Shown: positions 37,039 through 49,286, numbered from the stretch's first letter. The stretch is 64,000 bases of DNA from Cranoglanis bouderius (GCA_023630585.1 CM042566.1:6806254-6870253); one strand, 5' to 3'. Notes: a model not told the origin generated them from the letters alone. A program made the numbers and translations.

Positions 37039-38455
37039 ATACAGTGCCCTTCACTAATATTGGCACCCTTAGTAAATATGAGCAAAGAAGTCTTTGAAAA
37101 ATTATCTTTATTGTTTAACCTTTTGATCTTTTGTTCAAAAAATTTACTGCTCTGCTCTCATGGATATCAAACAATTGCAAACAAAACATAGGTTTATCCA
37201 AAAAAACTTTGTTAAATATAGGAGTGTAACAATTATTGGCACCCTTTTAAACAATACTTTGTGCTATCTCCCTTTGCCAAGATAACAGCTCTGAGTTTTC
37301 TCCTATAATGCCTGATGAGGTTGGAGAATACACGGCAAAGGATCTGAGACCATTCCTCCATACAGAATCTCTCCAGATCCTTCAAATTTCGAGGTCCATC
37401 CTGGTGGACTCTCCTCTTCAGTTCACCCCACCGGTTTTCTATGGGTTTCAAGTCAGGGGACTGGGATGGCCATGGCAGGACCTTGATTTTGTGGTCAGTA
37501 AACCATTTTTGTGTTGATTTTGATGTATGTTTTGGATCATTGTCCTGATGGAAGATCCAACCATGACCCATTTTAAGCTTTCTGGCAGAGGCAGTCAGGT
37601 TTTCATGTAATATCTGTTGATATTTGAGTCCATGATGCCATGTATCCTAACAAAATGTCCAGGTCCTCTGGCAGAAAAACAGCCCCAAAACATTAAAGAG
37701 CCACCACCATATTTAACCATGGACATGAGGTACTTTTCCATATGGCTACCCCTCTGTGTGTGCCAAAACCACCTCTGGTGTTTATTGCCAAAAAGCTCTA
37801 TTTTGGTTTCATCTGACCATAGAACCCAATCCCATTTGAAGTTCCAGTAGTGTCTGGCAAACTGAAGATGCTCGAGTTTGTTTTTGGATGAGAATAGAGG
37901 CTTGTTTCTTGAAACCCTTCCAAACAACTTGTGGTGATGTAGGTGACTTTGGATTGTAGTTTTGGAGACTTTCTGACCCCAAGACGCAACTAACTTCTGC
38001 AATTCTCCAGCTGTGATCCTTGGAGATTTTTTTGGCCTCTCGAACCATCCTCTTCACAGTGTGTTGAGACAATATAGTCTCATGTCATATTCCAGGTTGA
38101 TTCATAACATTTCCAGTTGACCGGAACCTATTAATTATTGCCCTGATGGTGGAAATGGGTATTTTCAATGCTAGTGCTATTTTCTTATAGCCACTTCCCA
38201 TTTTGTGAAGCTCAGCAACCTTTTGCCTCACATCACAGCTATATTCCTTGGTCTAACCCATTGTTATGAATGACTAAGGGAATTTAGGAAGTCTTGATTG
38301 AACAATTTCCTGTTCCTAGTCACCCAGGTGTACTAAAAAAAAAAGAGATCCATGAGAGCAGAGTATTTTGGGGAATTTATTGAACAAAAGATCAAAAGGT
38401 TAAACAATAAAGACAATTTTTCACAGCCTTCTTTGCTCATATTTACCAAGGGTGC
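37039..38455 (-). mobile_element. Tc1-type transposon, fourth family
   Basis: The left end is TACAGTGCCCTTCACTAATA at a TA. The inner repeat TTGTTTAACCTTTTGATCTT (37110-37130) is inverted at 38390-38412 as AAGATCAAAAGGTTAAACAA. The right end stops at ACCAAGGGTGC, about 28 bp short of a full terminus. The same family occurs as a fragment in lrfn3 intron 1. Confidence 0.9.
37233..38072 (-). pseudogene. Tc1-type transposase, frameshifted, catalytic triad retained
   Basis: N-terminal to C-terminal on the minus strand: QKVSKTTIQSHLHHHKLFGR (helix-turn-helix end, from 38002), VLWSDETKIELFG (first D), MVKYGGGSLMFWGCFS, then in the second frame WIFHQDNDPKHTS (second D) and SPDLKPIENRWGELKRRV (E). 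QDND to PIE spacing is 34 residues. Coding stretches 37809-38072, 37595-38002 and 37233-37571 lie in different frames, so at least two indels separate it from an active gene. Confidence 0.9.
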
Positions 38456-39996
38456 TATACCAACTACTTGATATGTTTCCACACACAAATTTCAAAATCA
38501 TTGAGAAATGGGTACACAATGATGCACAACAAAGGCGTACAGAAACTAAACTGAGGTTCCCATCCATGATGCTAAATCTGAAACGAATATAGCTATCTAG
38601 CTAGCTTTAAGGTTATTGAGGGCTTTCATTAGTGATGCTGCCATTACCAACATGTAAACTGAGGCCACTACCAACCAATTTAAAACCACTATTTGGACAG
38701 AAAAGACAGGCTAGTTTATCCGACAACAGATGAGCATAGCAAAATCATAGTTACAGTCAGGGCACGTCATACACTGCTGTCTATGTATTTAGAGCTGATT
38801 TAGTGTTTGTCTTCTATATTAACATAACTTTACAGAAATATATGAATATGAAAAATATGATTTAGCTAACAGCCTGCATAGCTTGCTACCTTTAGCAAAA
38901 CACGGCAAAATAGATGTTTCTTTTTTATAGTTTGTTTGTATGTTTCATATTAGTTTGTCAAATAGTTTTTTCTTTTTTTTCAGATGGAAATGGATGACAA
39001 GACATATATCTTTTTATTACAGCTGTAAAAGTTGCAACCTTTCACATAACAGGAAGATAGCTTAAATTGTTCCTTCCACCCTCCTGGGGTACAGTCATTA
39101 AACATATAGGAATGTACCAAACTCCTCCAAAACCCATTTCCTTGTGATTGATAATTCCAATCACACATCCTTTCTTGCCTCAGAGCCACTGTAGATGGCA
39201 TATTTATTTCATATTTCTTCCCACACCTTAAATTTGGAAGCTGTTGAGCTGTCCTCAGAGGACAGATACGTTCACAACTTTCGGTGGCAATATTTGTCTA
39301 TGGGCTTATCCATTTCTTTATCCAGGAAGCTGGACTTGACTTTCATGTCCTGGTCTTTTAGTTTTGCATTATGATGTGTCCTCAGTTTGGTGAGATTCCT
39401 GATGGTCTGTTTAGCATTTAGATTAGGTGGACATCAAATATACCTTAGGTAAGGTGGCCTCACTTCTTGCTTCAATGTGTATTCACTTCAGTTTCCTTGG
39501 AGACTTCCCAGGCTCACTATGAAACTCCACCATGCCTCTAATAGGAAGATTTCTCCAGCTGTCATTGGTGACGCCTCATGTTCTCCAAGTGAATTCCATA
39601 TTAGCTCAATGAGCATACCAGTTCTCTACACATATTTGCTACCAATCCCTGTAGTTCACTCTGCTATCTTCAGCAAATTACCCTTTGTCAAATTAATATT
39701 AGAATGTTTATATAGCTGGACCTAATCTAGATAGATAGATAGATAGTTTATAGATAATATGGGTGTCATAATATGCAGGTGTCAACTCCTGTTCTGGCCA
39801 ATTGTTACCTAGTCTCAGCCTCAGACAGTCCACCCATGGGATTAGGAGCATTTTTTTTTAAATCTTTTGTACACTTTTCTGGCCACAACCTTCAACAGCT
39901 TGAAGTTTGCAGTCTTATTGGTTCTTCTGTGTTTCCCAGACTGGTTGTTTTTATACGCAGGAAGTAATCACTGGATTCAAAAAAAGGTCCATGGAT
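38456..39996. other. Intergenic sequence, possible unidentified old element
   Basis: No gene. The region 38980-39680 reads more smoothly on the minus strand (for example the 73-codon frame 38980-39201) and could be a relic of a transposon or a transcript copy, but shows no motif I recognise. A GATA run lies at 39729-39748. Confidence 0.35.
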
Positions 39997-40004
39997 CCCA
40001 TCTA

Positions 40005-40173
40005 GGGCATGGTGGCTTATTGGTTAGCACATCCTCACCCAGTCCAAAGACATGCGTTGTACGCTGATTGGCATTTCCAAATTGTCCGTAGTGTGTGAAT
40101 GTGTGTGTGATTGGGCTCCAGGCTATCTGCAACCCTGTGTAAGATATGCTGTACAGAAAATGGATAGATGGAG
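40005..40173 (+). mobile_element. Internally deleted SINE-type repeat with target duplication
   Basis: Flanked by CCCATCTA (39997-40004 and 40174-40181). Head GGGCATGGTGGCTTATTGGT, then a jump to CCAGTCCAAAGACATGCGTT, the block CAAATTGTCCGTAGTGTGTG and the tail ending GAAAATGGATAGATG. Box B and the first half of the body are deleted. Confidence 0.8.
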
Positions 40174-40181
40174 CCCATCTA

Positions 40182-43100
40182 TATAGGTTATTAAAGGTTC
40201 TTCTTTGAAGTAAACAAGATAATCTTGAGTGTTTGACAACATGCTATGGAAAAAAGTTCTGTAGTTGGTCATTTGAAAATCGGTCAAATGGCCACTTTCT
40301 GTGAAAGTCTTGGCCAGTCTTGGAAATATACCAGACTTTCTAGGGAAGTTAGAGCTCTGGTTTGCGAGACTAGGGGCTACCTACCCATATGGTCATCCTG
40401 ATCAAATTTCTAGGAATGAGAGCGAGAGTGATTCTGTTGGATTATATACAAATGAAATTCTTAGAAAAGTTATTACCACTAACTCCTTCATCTTTTCCTA
40501 TTCCTAAGAATAGGCTGGCTTTTGGCTCATAAAACTCATAAGTTTGCAGTCATGAATTAATGCCTGTAGGCAAATAAGAAGAGTTTCAATTAGCTATTCA
40601 CTAAAAAGTTGATTCTTTATTTCGAACTGACAATTCAACACAAATTTGGCACATTTGGCCACATTTGACTATTTATGCATTATTTTTTATCCGTTAATAC
40701 AGTATACTGGTATACAATATAATTACTGTACTATGTATCACTGATTATCATTTCTGTAATTTTTTATGAATTTGAATATAAATTAAACAGTCTGTGTATA
40801 GGCATGTATGTTGTTCGTAAGCTTGTCTGCTGAACTCTTGCGGAAGCTTACCCCACCAAAGGTCAGCTCTATTAAAGACAGCAACGGTATGGATCATGGT
40901 GTAATTACTAGCACTAACACCATTTATTCTTTTGCTGCACTGGACAGATCATCGTTACTGTTGCTGCCTGCACTGATGCCTCAGCATCATTACTGTCATC
41001 TCATGCACTTTACAGTCCCACTCCTGGGGAGCTCAATGTGGGCTGAAACGGGCCAGATAGAGCGGGTTTGGCTGTTTAATATAATTGGGATGATGCACAG
41101 CCCCTGGAAGCCATAGTAGCTGTGACTGCAAGCAGAGTGTTGATGGATCTGTCAAGTGCATCTGCAAAGAGTGTGCATAGGAGGACCACAGCTCTCCTGT
41201 CACACTCTCATACTCTGCTTGTGCCCTGTTTTACCTAAAATGCGGAGGAATGAGAGCTCGCATGATTGTAGAACTAGTGCTTTAGGACAAAAATGCAATC
41301 TGGCATTCCTGGTTTTTATGCAAATGTGAACAAATTTGGTCCATGTAACAAAAAAGAGAGACTATTTGGGTGTTAGATGTGTGTGTGAAAGACAAAAATT
41401 AGATGTAGGTGTGGATGTGTGCGAATGGGAGCTGAGAAATTCAGGTTAAAAATGATTGTTATTCACAGAAGGTGCTTTGTGAATATTCATAGAGGCGTAA
41501 ATATGCAAATGTGAACTGCAGGAGCAGTAGACTTTTCAGAACACTGTATGTATTTTAGAAATTCTCATCCAGAAATAACAAACATGCAGCCCCTCTGTAC
41601 GCCCAAATCACCCTCTGTGCCACAAACTTGCTTTATTATGATAATTGAGCCGGATTATAATATTCATAGGCAGAGCAATTATGGTACAAAAGTGTATAAT
41701 CAATGTGTAACCAACTAAGAGACGTGCGAAGGGCATTCAGCTTCATTCTTTAAAGGATACCAGTTAATTATTAGTTAAGAAACACATGATCGTAGTGGAC
41801 AGTTATGAATGGACATTATTTCCTTTCTAAAAAGTGTTAATAACAATCCTGTGGTCACAGCGAGATGGCTGTTTTTTGAGTGCTTGTTTCCAGTATGCTT
41901 GTGTTCAGTTGATAGAAGACGCTCCTATTGAGTGGTATAAACACAGATCGCTATGCTAACCCAGCTGCAGTGTGCCATGCAGGCTCTCTTCCTCTCACCT
42001 CTCATCAGTCTGGTAATGCATGCAGGCACTGCCTGCCTCTGGCTAATGCACAGTAAAGAATAATTGCTAGACAAGCACCTATCCGACCCGTCCTTTCTTT
42101 TAAAACCTGAACAGCCTGCAATTATTCAGCACTCAAACGGTCAAAACTATATTCTGCCCCCCCACCACTTGTCTGCCATTAAATGATACTTATCAGATGT
42201 CAGTATGCGCCATGTTTCTGGTTAGCTTGTGAGAGTTGTGGGTTTTTTTTCCTAGTAATTATGTGCATAAATGGTGCCACTTTGGCACCCATGCTGGTTG
42301 AAATGCCATATTTGGGTCATAGGTAAAGTGCTCTCTGCGCTTTGTTTGGACACTTTTGCTTGACTTCAGCATGCTAGCACAGGGGAGTGACTGAAATTCA
42401 CACCTTATGCCTGGGTGTAATCTTTGGGGCTTCTGATGTAGCGCTCGGTTATGCAGAGGTAGTGCAGAACATGCCATGTGCAAATACCACATCTCAACTT
42501 CATCTGTTCACACCGCCTCAATCAGGGCTATGCAGAAATGCACGTAGGCAAGTTAGATATCATAATACAGCAGTTTTTAGAGCTCAGACTGAGATTACAA
42601 GCTAATCAGCTCAAGGAAATGATTCCTACTGTACTACACAATGTATTACAAATACAAATGCATGCACACACACACACACATACACACACAAGCAGTAATA
42701 GTCTTTCCTGATCTTAAAGGTTTCCAAGAAGAGCAATTAGGCCATGTTTACTACTGGGTTGATTAAATAGTTTTTCATAACAGACAGAACTCCACTGGTG
42801 TTAACAGGCTTATAGCTGACAGGCACAATAATAAAAACTAGGACAAAATCTATTCTAGCTCTTATTTAGGCTGCTATTTAGAATGTAGTGTATGTGCTGA
42901 ATTAGTTTACAGTCTCTGGAGCTCATTCTAGGAACATACTGTAAAAGTGAAAAGTGCAACACTCAATGAGTGAAGCTCTACTATGAAGCATCTATGGCTT
43001 TCCAATTGTCTTGGTCTAATCATGTTACATCTATGTTTTTTTTTTTTTTTTTTCATTATTAAATATAATTTGAATATAGTCTACACATAGACTATAAGAG

Positions 43101-43315
43101 TATCACCCACAACTTAGACTCACCAACTTTCGAGAGATGGACAATGACTACGAATCAAAGTAAGGAATGAAACTTAGCATGTGGTCACGTCCTATCAGAA
43201 ATACTGTAATTAAAATGAAGACAGCTTTGAGATTCTACTCTTTATTGAGATTCTTAACTTTATCTTCTCAGACTCTGACATTATTCCTTTCTATGGTACA
43301 TCATCAAAATTGATG
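40182..43315. other. Intergenic sequence with conserved-looking non-coding blocks
   Basis: No gene. Stretches at about 41460-41850 and 41970-42170 are rich in ATTA, ATGCAAAT and similar homeodomain/POU-type words without being simple repeats, as is common in vertebrate enhancers near neural genes. A short CA/TACA tract lies at 42664-42690 and a T-run at 43037-43053. Confidence 0.35.
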
Positions 43316-43660
43316 TACATTACATGGCCAAAAGTATGTGGACACCTGAACAGTCTCACCCATATGTGCTTGTTGAACATTCGAGTCCAAATTTAGTCAT
43401 CCCCCCTTAACCCTCCTCCCACCCCCTTTGCTGTTATAATAACTTCCACTCTTCTGGGAAGGCTTTCCACTAGATTTTAGGGCATGGCTTGGGGTGCACT
43501 CAGCATTCCAGTTCATCCCAAAGGTATTCAGTGGGGTTGAGGTCAGGTCTCTGTGCAGGTCATTTGAGTTCTTCCACACCAACCTTGGCAAACCATGTCT
43601 TCATGGACCTCACTTTGTGCACAGGAGCATCGTCATGCTGGAACATGTTTGGGACCCTAA
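43316..43660 (-). mobile_element. Tc1-like fragment, same family as 20059
   Basis: Starts TACATTACATGGCCAAAAGT. On the minus strand 43576-43650 encodes a piece of the catalytic region, MFQHDDAPVHKVRSMKTWFA (second D within HDDAP), then the frame passes into LVWKNSNDLHRDLTSTPLN (43397-43591). The N-terminal half and the right end are missing. Confidence 0.75.
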
Positions 43661-43672
43661 GTTGTTAGAAAG

Positions 43673-44480
43673 TGTCTGAAACTACTTTCTAATTCATTAA
43701 AAATAGAACATATGTAGTTTTGTCTGAATTGCAACTTGCTTTTAACCTCTTAAACTCCCAGCTGATGGTCTTCATTCTCATACCTACACACCTTTCCTAT
43801 TATTTTCACTGTAGTTACTGAATAATTCATAACAGTCACTGCATAATATGCATTAAAATGAATAACTGAATAATAAGCTTGGTTCCAAAGGATTTTAAAA
43901 AATTCATGTCTTAATGTGTCAGGTTAAATAAATATAGTATACTGGTTTCTTAAAAAATGAACTGAATTATTTGATCCAGAATATCCACAAGTATCCATAA
44001 TCAGACCCTGTTATTCTAGTTTACGTCCCTTTGGATCTTCTGCCAGGAAGTCAGAACATCAAAACATAGCCATGGTGCCACTCCATTAACATTTCATGTG
44101 GAAAAGCGTGCAACACCCTAGTTTCACATGTGCATATCTTCCATTCTATAGGCCACCCTCGAGAGTCCATATCTACAATACAGCCTGCATGTGGTTGATG
44201 TTTACGTATATGGCTATATTAAGTATTTAGATGGGTGGTGATGCTTTGTACATGCTCAGGCTTTTTAGTTTCAAACATCCTTAGAGTCACCTGTACCTGC
44301 ACCTCTTTGAAACATTAATGCATGCAGCCATTATAGATGGGAGTGATTGCTTCTATAGTGAAAGCTTTTATAGTGAAAATGTACTAAAAGTGACCCCTTG
44401 CTTTTCTGTTACATGATGTAATTTAATTCTGTCCCTCTTTCCAGCTCAGTTACATCTCTTAATGTTTGGTTTCTTATATG
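43673..44480. other. AT-rich intergenic sequence
   Basis: Nothing recognised. Confidence 0.5.
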
Positions 44481-44490
44481 TAAGGAATCA

Positions 44491-44812
44491 GGGGGGTTAG
44501 AACGTTTTCCTTATCTTCCTTACCTCCAGGGTTGGGGTTTCGATTGCCGGCTCCAACCTGTGTGCACGGAGTTTGCATGTTCTCTTTGGGGGTTTCCTCT
44601 GGGTACTCCGGTTTCCTCCCTCAGTCCAAAGACCTGCATTGTAGGTTGATTGGCATTTCCAAATTGTCTGTGGTGTCTGCTTGTGCCCTGCAATGGGTTA
44701 GCACCCGATCCAGGGTGTCCCCCGCCTTGTGCCCCGAGTTCCCTGGGATAGGCTCCAGGTTCACCAATGACCCTGTCTAGGATAAGCGGTACAGAAAACA
44801 AATGGATGGATG
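44491..44812 (+). mobile_element. tRNA-headed SINE-type repeat with target duplication
   Basis: Flanked by TAAGGAATCA (44481-44490) and TAAGGAATTA (44813-44822), a 10-bp duplication with one change. Box B GGTTTCGATTGCC, then the shared body (GGTACTCCGGTTTCCTCCC, GACCTGCATTGTAGGTTGAT, CAATGGGTTAGCACC, GGGATAGGCTCCAGG) and the tail GATAAGCGGTACAGAAAACA with GGATGGATG. Box A is largely deleted. Confidence 0.8.
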
Positions 44813-44822
44813 TAAGGAATTA

Positions 44823-45080
44823 CACAAGCAAGTGAAAATATCTTGAATAGACTCAAATTGATCTAGTATTTCCTATTACAAGATTACAACAAACTAAATA
44901 TAAGAGATTTAAACCTATTTCTAGACATTTACATTTTTTTTTTACTAATTTTAAGCTTGAAATAGTTATATTGTCTAGAAATAGGTTTTAATAATCTTAT
45001 CTTTGGCTTATGGAAATCTTGTACTAGGAAATAATAGATACATTTGACTATGTTCAAGATAACTTTACTTGGTAAGCTGT
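44823..45080. repeat. Palindromic MITE
   Basis: The arm at 44832-44935 (AAAATATCTTGAATAGACTC, TATTTCCTATTACAAGATT, AACCTATTTCTAGACA) is the imperfect reverse complement of 44960-45075 (TGTCTAGAAATAGGTT, TACTAGGAAATAATAG, TTCAAGATAACTTTACTTGG). The loop is about 25 bp. It lies directly beside the SINE target duplication. Confidence 0.7.
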
Positions 45081-46377
45081 CATTTTTTGCCGTCAGCCAA
45101 TGATTACACTTTTTAATTTATTAATAAATGACACATCATGCTTTTAACGGTTTATAGTTACAGCTTTAACATATCCATGATTAAACAGTTTGTTAAATGT
45201 TTACATTTATGGCATTTGGCAGACACCCTTATCCTGTTAAATGACAACATATTTTTAATCTATTTATTACTAGGTTTAGTTTATGTATCATGTCCACCAT
45301 GCTAGTCCCTGGGAATGAGTTGTTACTATACAAACAATAACATTAATATAACAAGCGCATAAATATAAACCTGTGACTTGAATTACAATCCGAACGACTG
45401 TCAGAGCTGCTGTTAATCAGATTTGAGAATTCAAAAGCATTGTGGTATAATCAGTTTTACCACACACCAATCCTTTGTACTGAAAATGAACATAGCAGGT
45501 GAATACACATGATGCGTCTTAGTTTATCCATCTTATCCGGACATACTGTGGTTGAGTCACCAACGCACACTGAGATGGAAGATGGCAGGTGCGGAAACCT
45601 GGCAGAGGAAGTGGAGAACTCTTATGCCACTCTTGCTGGAAGAGGAGGAGCACTGAGTGCCTCTTGTGTATTGATATGTACGGCACATCTTTTTGCTCTA
45701 TCACATTTCAGACAAATATGTGCTTATATAAGGCTGATGCAATGCTCCTCAGAGTAGAAAGAGAGGGAAAAGGGAAAACTATAAAGAAAGACTTTTCCTT
45801 AGTTAGTTGTGTGGATAATGTTTGTTTCTCAGTGGTGGCCATGACTTTGTGCGTAATGGAGAGTGGGAGTTTAAGCTCGCTTGGATGCATCAACACTTCC
45901 TTTCACTCAAACACTCACATTCCAACTCCTATTCCTTTCCCTGCCATTTCAGCTTTTCTACACACAAAGCCCAAAGCTCGACGTTTCCCCCTGCTGACTG
46001 AGAGGTGTAAAATAGCTCCGGCGTTTCCTCCTCCTCTGCAGATGGCATGTCCCTTTCATCTCTCCATGCACGGCTTCCTTATATTCGTTCAAGCCGTGCG
46101 CTGGCGGTGAAAATAATTACATTTGTGCTTTTATGCAAAAGTTATTAATGTGGAAGTATATGCACAAACAATAAAGGGCCACAAATCAGATATTCATTAG
46201 CACTGGCAGTGAGTGTTAGCGCAAAATAATTACTCATTCACACAGCTGGTGCAGCGGTCTCAATGTATCATACATACATTCGAGGGAGACAGGAGTGGGT
46301 GTCATATATTCTGACTATGACGTGGTGGAGGGCAATTAGGTTTAGCATGCTGGCAGCTCTGGCACAATCTCCCTATA

Positions 46378-46381
<4 letters not shown>
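45081..46381. other. Upstream flank of lrfn3
   Basis: No gene can be supported; the 173-codon frame at 45589-46110 has no domain. The stretch 45120-45430 contains phrases also found at 31575-31650 and 32225-32290 (CTGTCAGAGCTGCTGTTA), an old dispersed repeat. The block 46080-46260 (AAAATAATTACATTTGTGCT, TTTTATGCAAAAGTTATTAA) looks like a conserved non-coding element. Confidence 0.4.

Positions 46382-46443
<62 letters not shown>
46382..46443. repeat. (AC)31 microsatellite
   Basis: Uninterrupted AC run of 62 bases, 0.9 kb before the lrfn3 start codon. Confidence 0.98.
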
Positions 46444-46445
<2 letters not shown>

Positions 46446-46888
46446 CTCTTTTTTACTCTCTCTGCTCTGCAGTTCCTGCCTGCATACATTACAGTAGGGA
46501 GTGGCAGTGTGGTTTTTTGTAACACTAGAATGCATTAAGTGATTCCAAGCATGACATACATTACTTATTCTTATCCTGTGTATCAGCACTGGGGATTGAA
46601 TGCATTATCTTTAAATCCCGCACTCATCTGATTTTGCTTGTGGCAGTTTGTAATTGTGTAATCCAATGGTCCAAGTATCTGTGAGATTAAGTAATTAGAT
46701 TGCTTATGTATGCTTTAAAATAGCTGCAAAAATAATAAGTAATTAAAAAGACATTTTAGCAGTTTTATAGGGCAAAAAAAATGCTTTTTTTAAATGAAAG
46801 CATTGTGATCAGAAATGTAATTATATCTAGCGTTTTAAATGGAGCATCCCATATGCAAATGTCATTGTGCCATTCTTTGATGGTTTTT
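46444..46888. other. Sequence between the AC and GT tracts
   Basis: Non-coding; nothing recognised. Confidence 0.5.
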
Positions 46889-46908
46889 GTGTGTGTGTGG
46901 GTGTGTGT

Positions 46909-46959
<51 letters not shown>
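46889..46959. repeat. (GT)n microsatellite
   Basis: GT run with two GG interruptions (46899-46900, 46909-46910), then 25 perfect units. It is complementary to the AC tract 450 bp upstream. Confidence 0.98.
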
Positions 46960-46962
<3 letters not shown>

Positions 46963-47289
46963 GAAGAACACAAAGTTAAGTTGATTTTGAAATTGTGTTA
47001 GGGCTTGAGTCCATAGATGATCTACTAAGCAGCAACCACCATAAACCATTGACAAATTGTTTTGAATCAATTAATACACTGGTTGACAGGCATTTCATAT
47101 GTTGTTGGCAGTCAGATGTATTTTTGACCGTCTGTTGAGAGTCTACATTGTACTATCCGTACAAAATTGTGTTTTGGCTCAGAATTTGGGTCTCTACTCT
47201 TCCCTCGGGTGTATGTCTGTGTGTGTGTGAGAGGCAGCAAGAGAAATCTAGAGTGTGTACACCACATGCATGCTAAAACCTCTTTCTCT

Positions 47290-47325
47290 GTGTTGGACCT
47301 CTTCTGATTTTGCAGGAGTGCAGCC
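47290..47325 (+). other. Splice acceptor and short 5' UTR of lrfn3 coding exon 1
   Basis: The pyrimidine-rich run CCTCTTCTGATTTTGCAG ends at 47315, only 10 nt before the ATG, and the start context GCAGCCATGG is a near-perfect Kozak site. The likely reading is that a non-coding first exon lies further upstream, as in other LRFN genes, and is spliced to 47316. I could not locate that exon or the promoter. Confidence 0.65.
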
Positions 47326-48686
47326 ATGGAGCGAGTGCTCTTGTGCCTGTCTCTGTTGGTGCTGCCCATTGCCGCTATGCTGTGTCCAAAGCGTTGCACC
47401 TGTCAGAATCTCCTACCTTCCTACACAGTCCTGTGTGCCAAGACTGGCCTGCTCTTCGTGCCACCCAACATCGACCGGCAGACAGCCGAGCTTCGGCTCA
47501 TGGACAACTTCATCACCACACTCCGGCACCGCGACTTCGCCAATATGAGTAGCCTCATCCACCTGACTCTGTCTCGCAACACCATCAGCCTCATCCTGCC
47601 CTATGCCTTTGCCGACCTGCAGGAGCTCCATGCGCTGCACCTTGATGCCAACCGGCTCACCACGCTGGACGACACACATCTGCAAGGCCTGGTCAACCTG
47701 CGGCACCTAATCCTTGCCAATAACCAGCTGCAACACATTTCCCACGGAGCCTTCCAAGACTTCCTAGAGACTCTCGAGGATCTGGATCTGTCCTATAACA
47801 ACCTGGTGAACGTCCCATGGGACACCATAGCTCTCCTTGTCAGCGTCAATACACTTAGCTTGGATCACAACCTCATCGAGTTTGTGCCCGAGGGCATTTT
47901 TTCTAACCTGCACAAGCTAGCAAGGCTGGATATGACCTCCAACAAGCTGAAGAAGATTCCCCCGGACCCGCTGTTTCTGCGCATACCAGTTTATGCCAAA
48001 ACAAAGGGCTCACCATTAACAGCACTGGTGCTAAGCTTTGGTGGAAACCCACTGCACTGCAACTGTGAGTTGGTGTGGCTGAGGCGAGTGACACGGGAGG
48101 ATGACCTTGAGACATGCGCCTCTCCCAAAGAACTAGCTGGGAAGTACTTTTGGACCATCCGTGAGGAGGAGTTTGTGTGCGAGCCACCCATGATCACACG
48201 CCACACTTCTAAGATGTTTGTAATGGAGGGTCAAGAGGTGAGCTTGAGGTGCAGGTCTGTGGGAGATCCTGAACCGACAACACACTGGGTGAGTCCGGAC
48301 GGCAAGCTGATTGCAAACACGTCTAGAACAACTGCCTATGAGAATGGCTCTCTGGACATCCTTACAGCCACTGTGAAAGATTCAGGAGTGTTTACCTGTA
48401 TAGCGTCCAATGCTGCTGGAGAGGCCACGGCCCCTGTGGAACTTGTGGTGAACCCGTCGCCACATTATGACCCTAAACTTGAACCCGAACCAGGACCCTC
48501 AGACATGCCCACCTCCATCAAGTCAAACAGCAGTGGGGGGCAGACACGTGTTGAACAACGAGTCAGTGTGACCGAGATAACAGCCACATCAGTCACCATC
48601 CGCTGGCCTTCACAAAGCCATATCCCTGGGGTTCGCATGTACCAGATCCAGTACAACAGCTCCACGGATGAGATCCTCATTTACAG
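47326..48686 (+). CDS. lrfn3: lrfn3 coding exon 1: leucine-rich repeat and fibronectin III protein (SALM4)
   Basis: Encodes residues 1-453 and two bases of codon 454 of a synaptic adhesion protein. What is seen: a hydrophobic signal peptide (1 to about 18); LRRNT cysteines C20, C24, C26, C37; leucine-rich repeats about 53-210 (LRHLILANNQL, LEDLDLSYNNL, VNTLSLDHNLI); LRRCT with C245, C247, C264, C285 (FGGNPLHCNCELVWLRR); an Ig C2 domain about 288-376 with C309, W321 and C358 (SGVFTCIASNAAGEAT); and the first half of an FN3 domain from about 412. N-glycosylation sequons are at N73, N331, N340, N401 and N444. The family is LRFN/SALM beyond doubt. Assignment to LRFN3 rests on the KGSPLTALVLSFGGNP linker, LVWLRR and the tail in exon 2. 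The exon ends ACAG|GTGAGT in phase 2. Base composition is clearly richer in G+C than the surroundings. In mammals SALM4 is a neuronal membrane protein reported to restrain excitatory synapse formation by acting in cis on SALM3. Confidence 0.95.
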
Positions 48687-49286
48687 GTGAGTGTGACTTG
48701 CCTTTCTGATTTATTATTTACAACATCAGATGGCAATATTTTTTGGAATAGGATCTCTACAGGGGATCACTGTGCGACATTTACTGCATCTGTCAGAGTT
48801 CACAGAATCCACAGATCTTCCCTGTCTTACTCATGATCAGTTAAGTTTAGGTTTCAGTTAAGTGTCTTACTGAGAAATAGAATATTCCTGTGGCTGGTTT
48901 GTTGTTTTTTTTTTTTTTTTAAACAAATGTCAGATGAAAGATGTACTTTTCTTTGCAGCTTAGCTGGTTGGTATGCGTTTGGGAAATAAAACCTTTAAAG
49001 TTAATCAATGTTAGTGCTAGCAGTTGTTAATTATGGCATAAATGGCATAAGAAGTAGAACAAGATGAAGAATTGTTATTATTGTGCTTTAAAATTATTGC
49101 AAATGTCCTAAATTTCACTGCAATGAGACAGATAAAATAGTTTCATAAAATAGAGTGCATAAACCACTCATAGGCACATTTCTACACATGGAATATGATT
49201 TATCAAGTTACCCTTTGAGAGAATCCCTACATCCCAATTGGCATACTGAACAGCATCTGAGATTAGAATTAGTGTGTGCCAAATCA

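Noticed and set aside
45589..46110. 173-codon open frame upstream of lrfn3
   Set aside because: No domain, no homology recognised, erratic composition and no splice context. Length alone is not evidence in this AT-rich DNA.
47413..48680. Several open frames on both strands over lrfn3 exon 1
   Set aside because: Shadows of the G+C-richer coding exon. Only the plus-strand frame from 47326 shows LRR, Ig and FN3 motifs.
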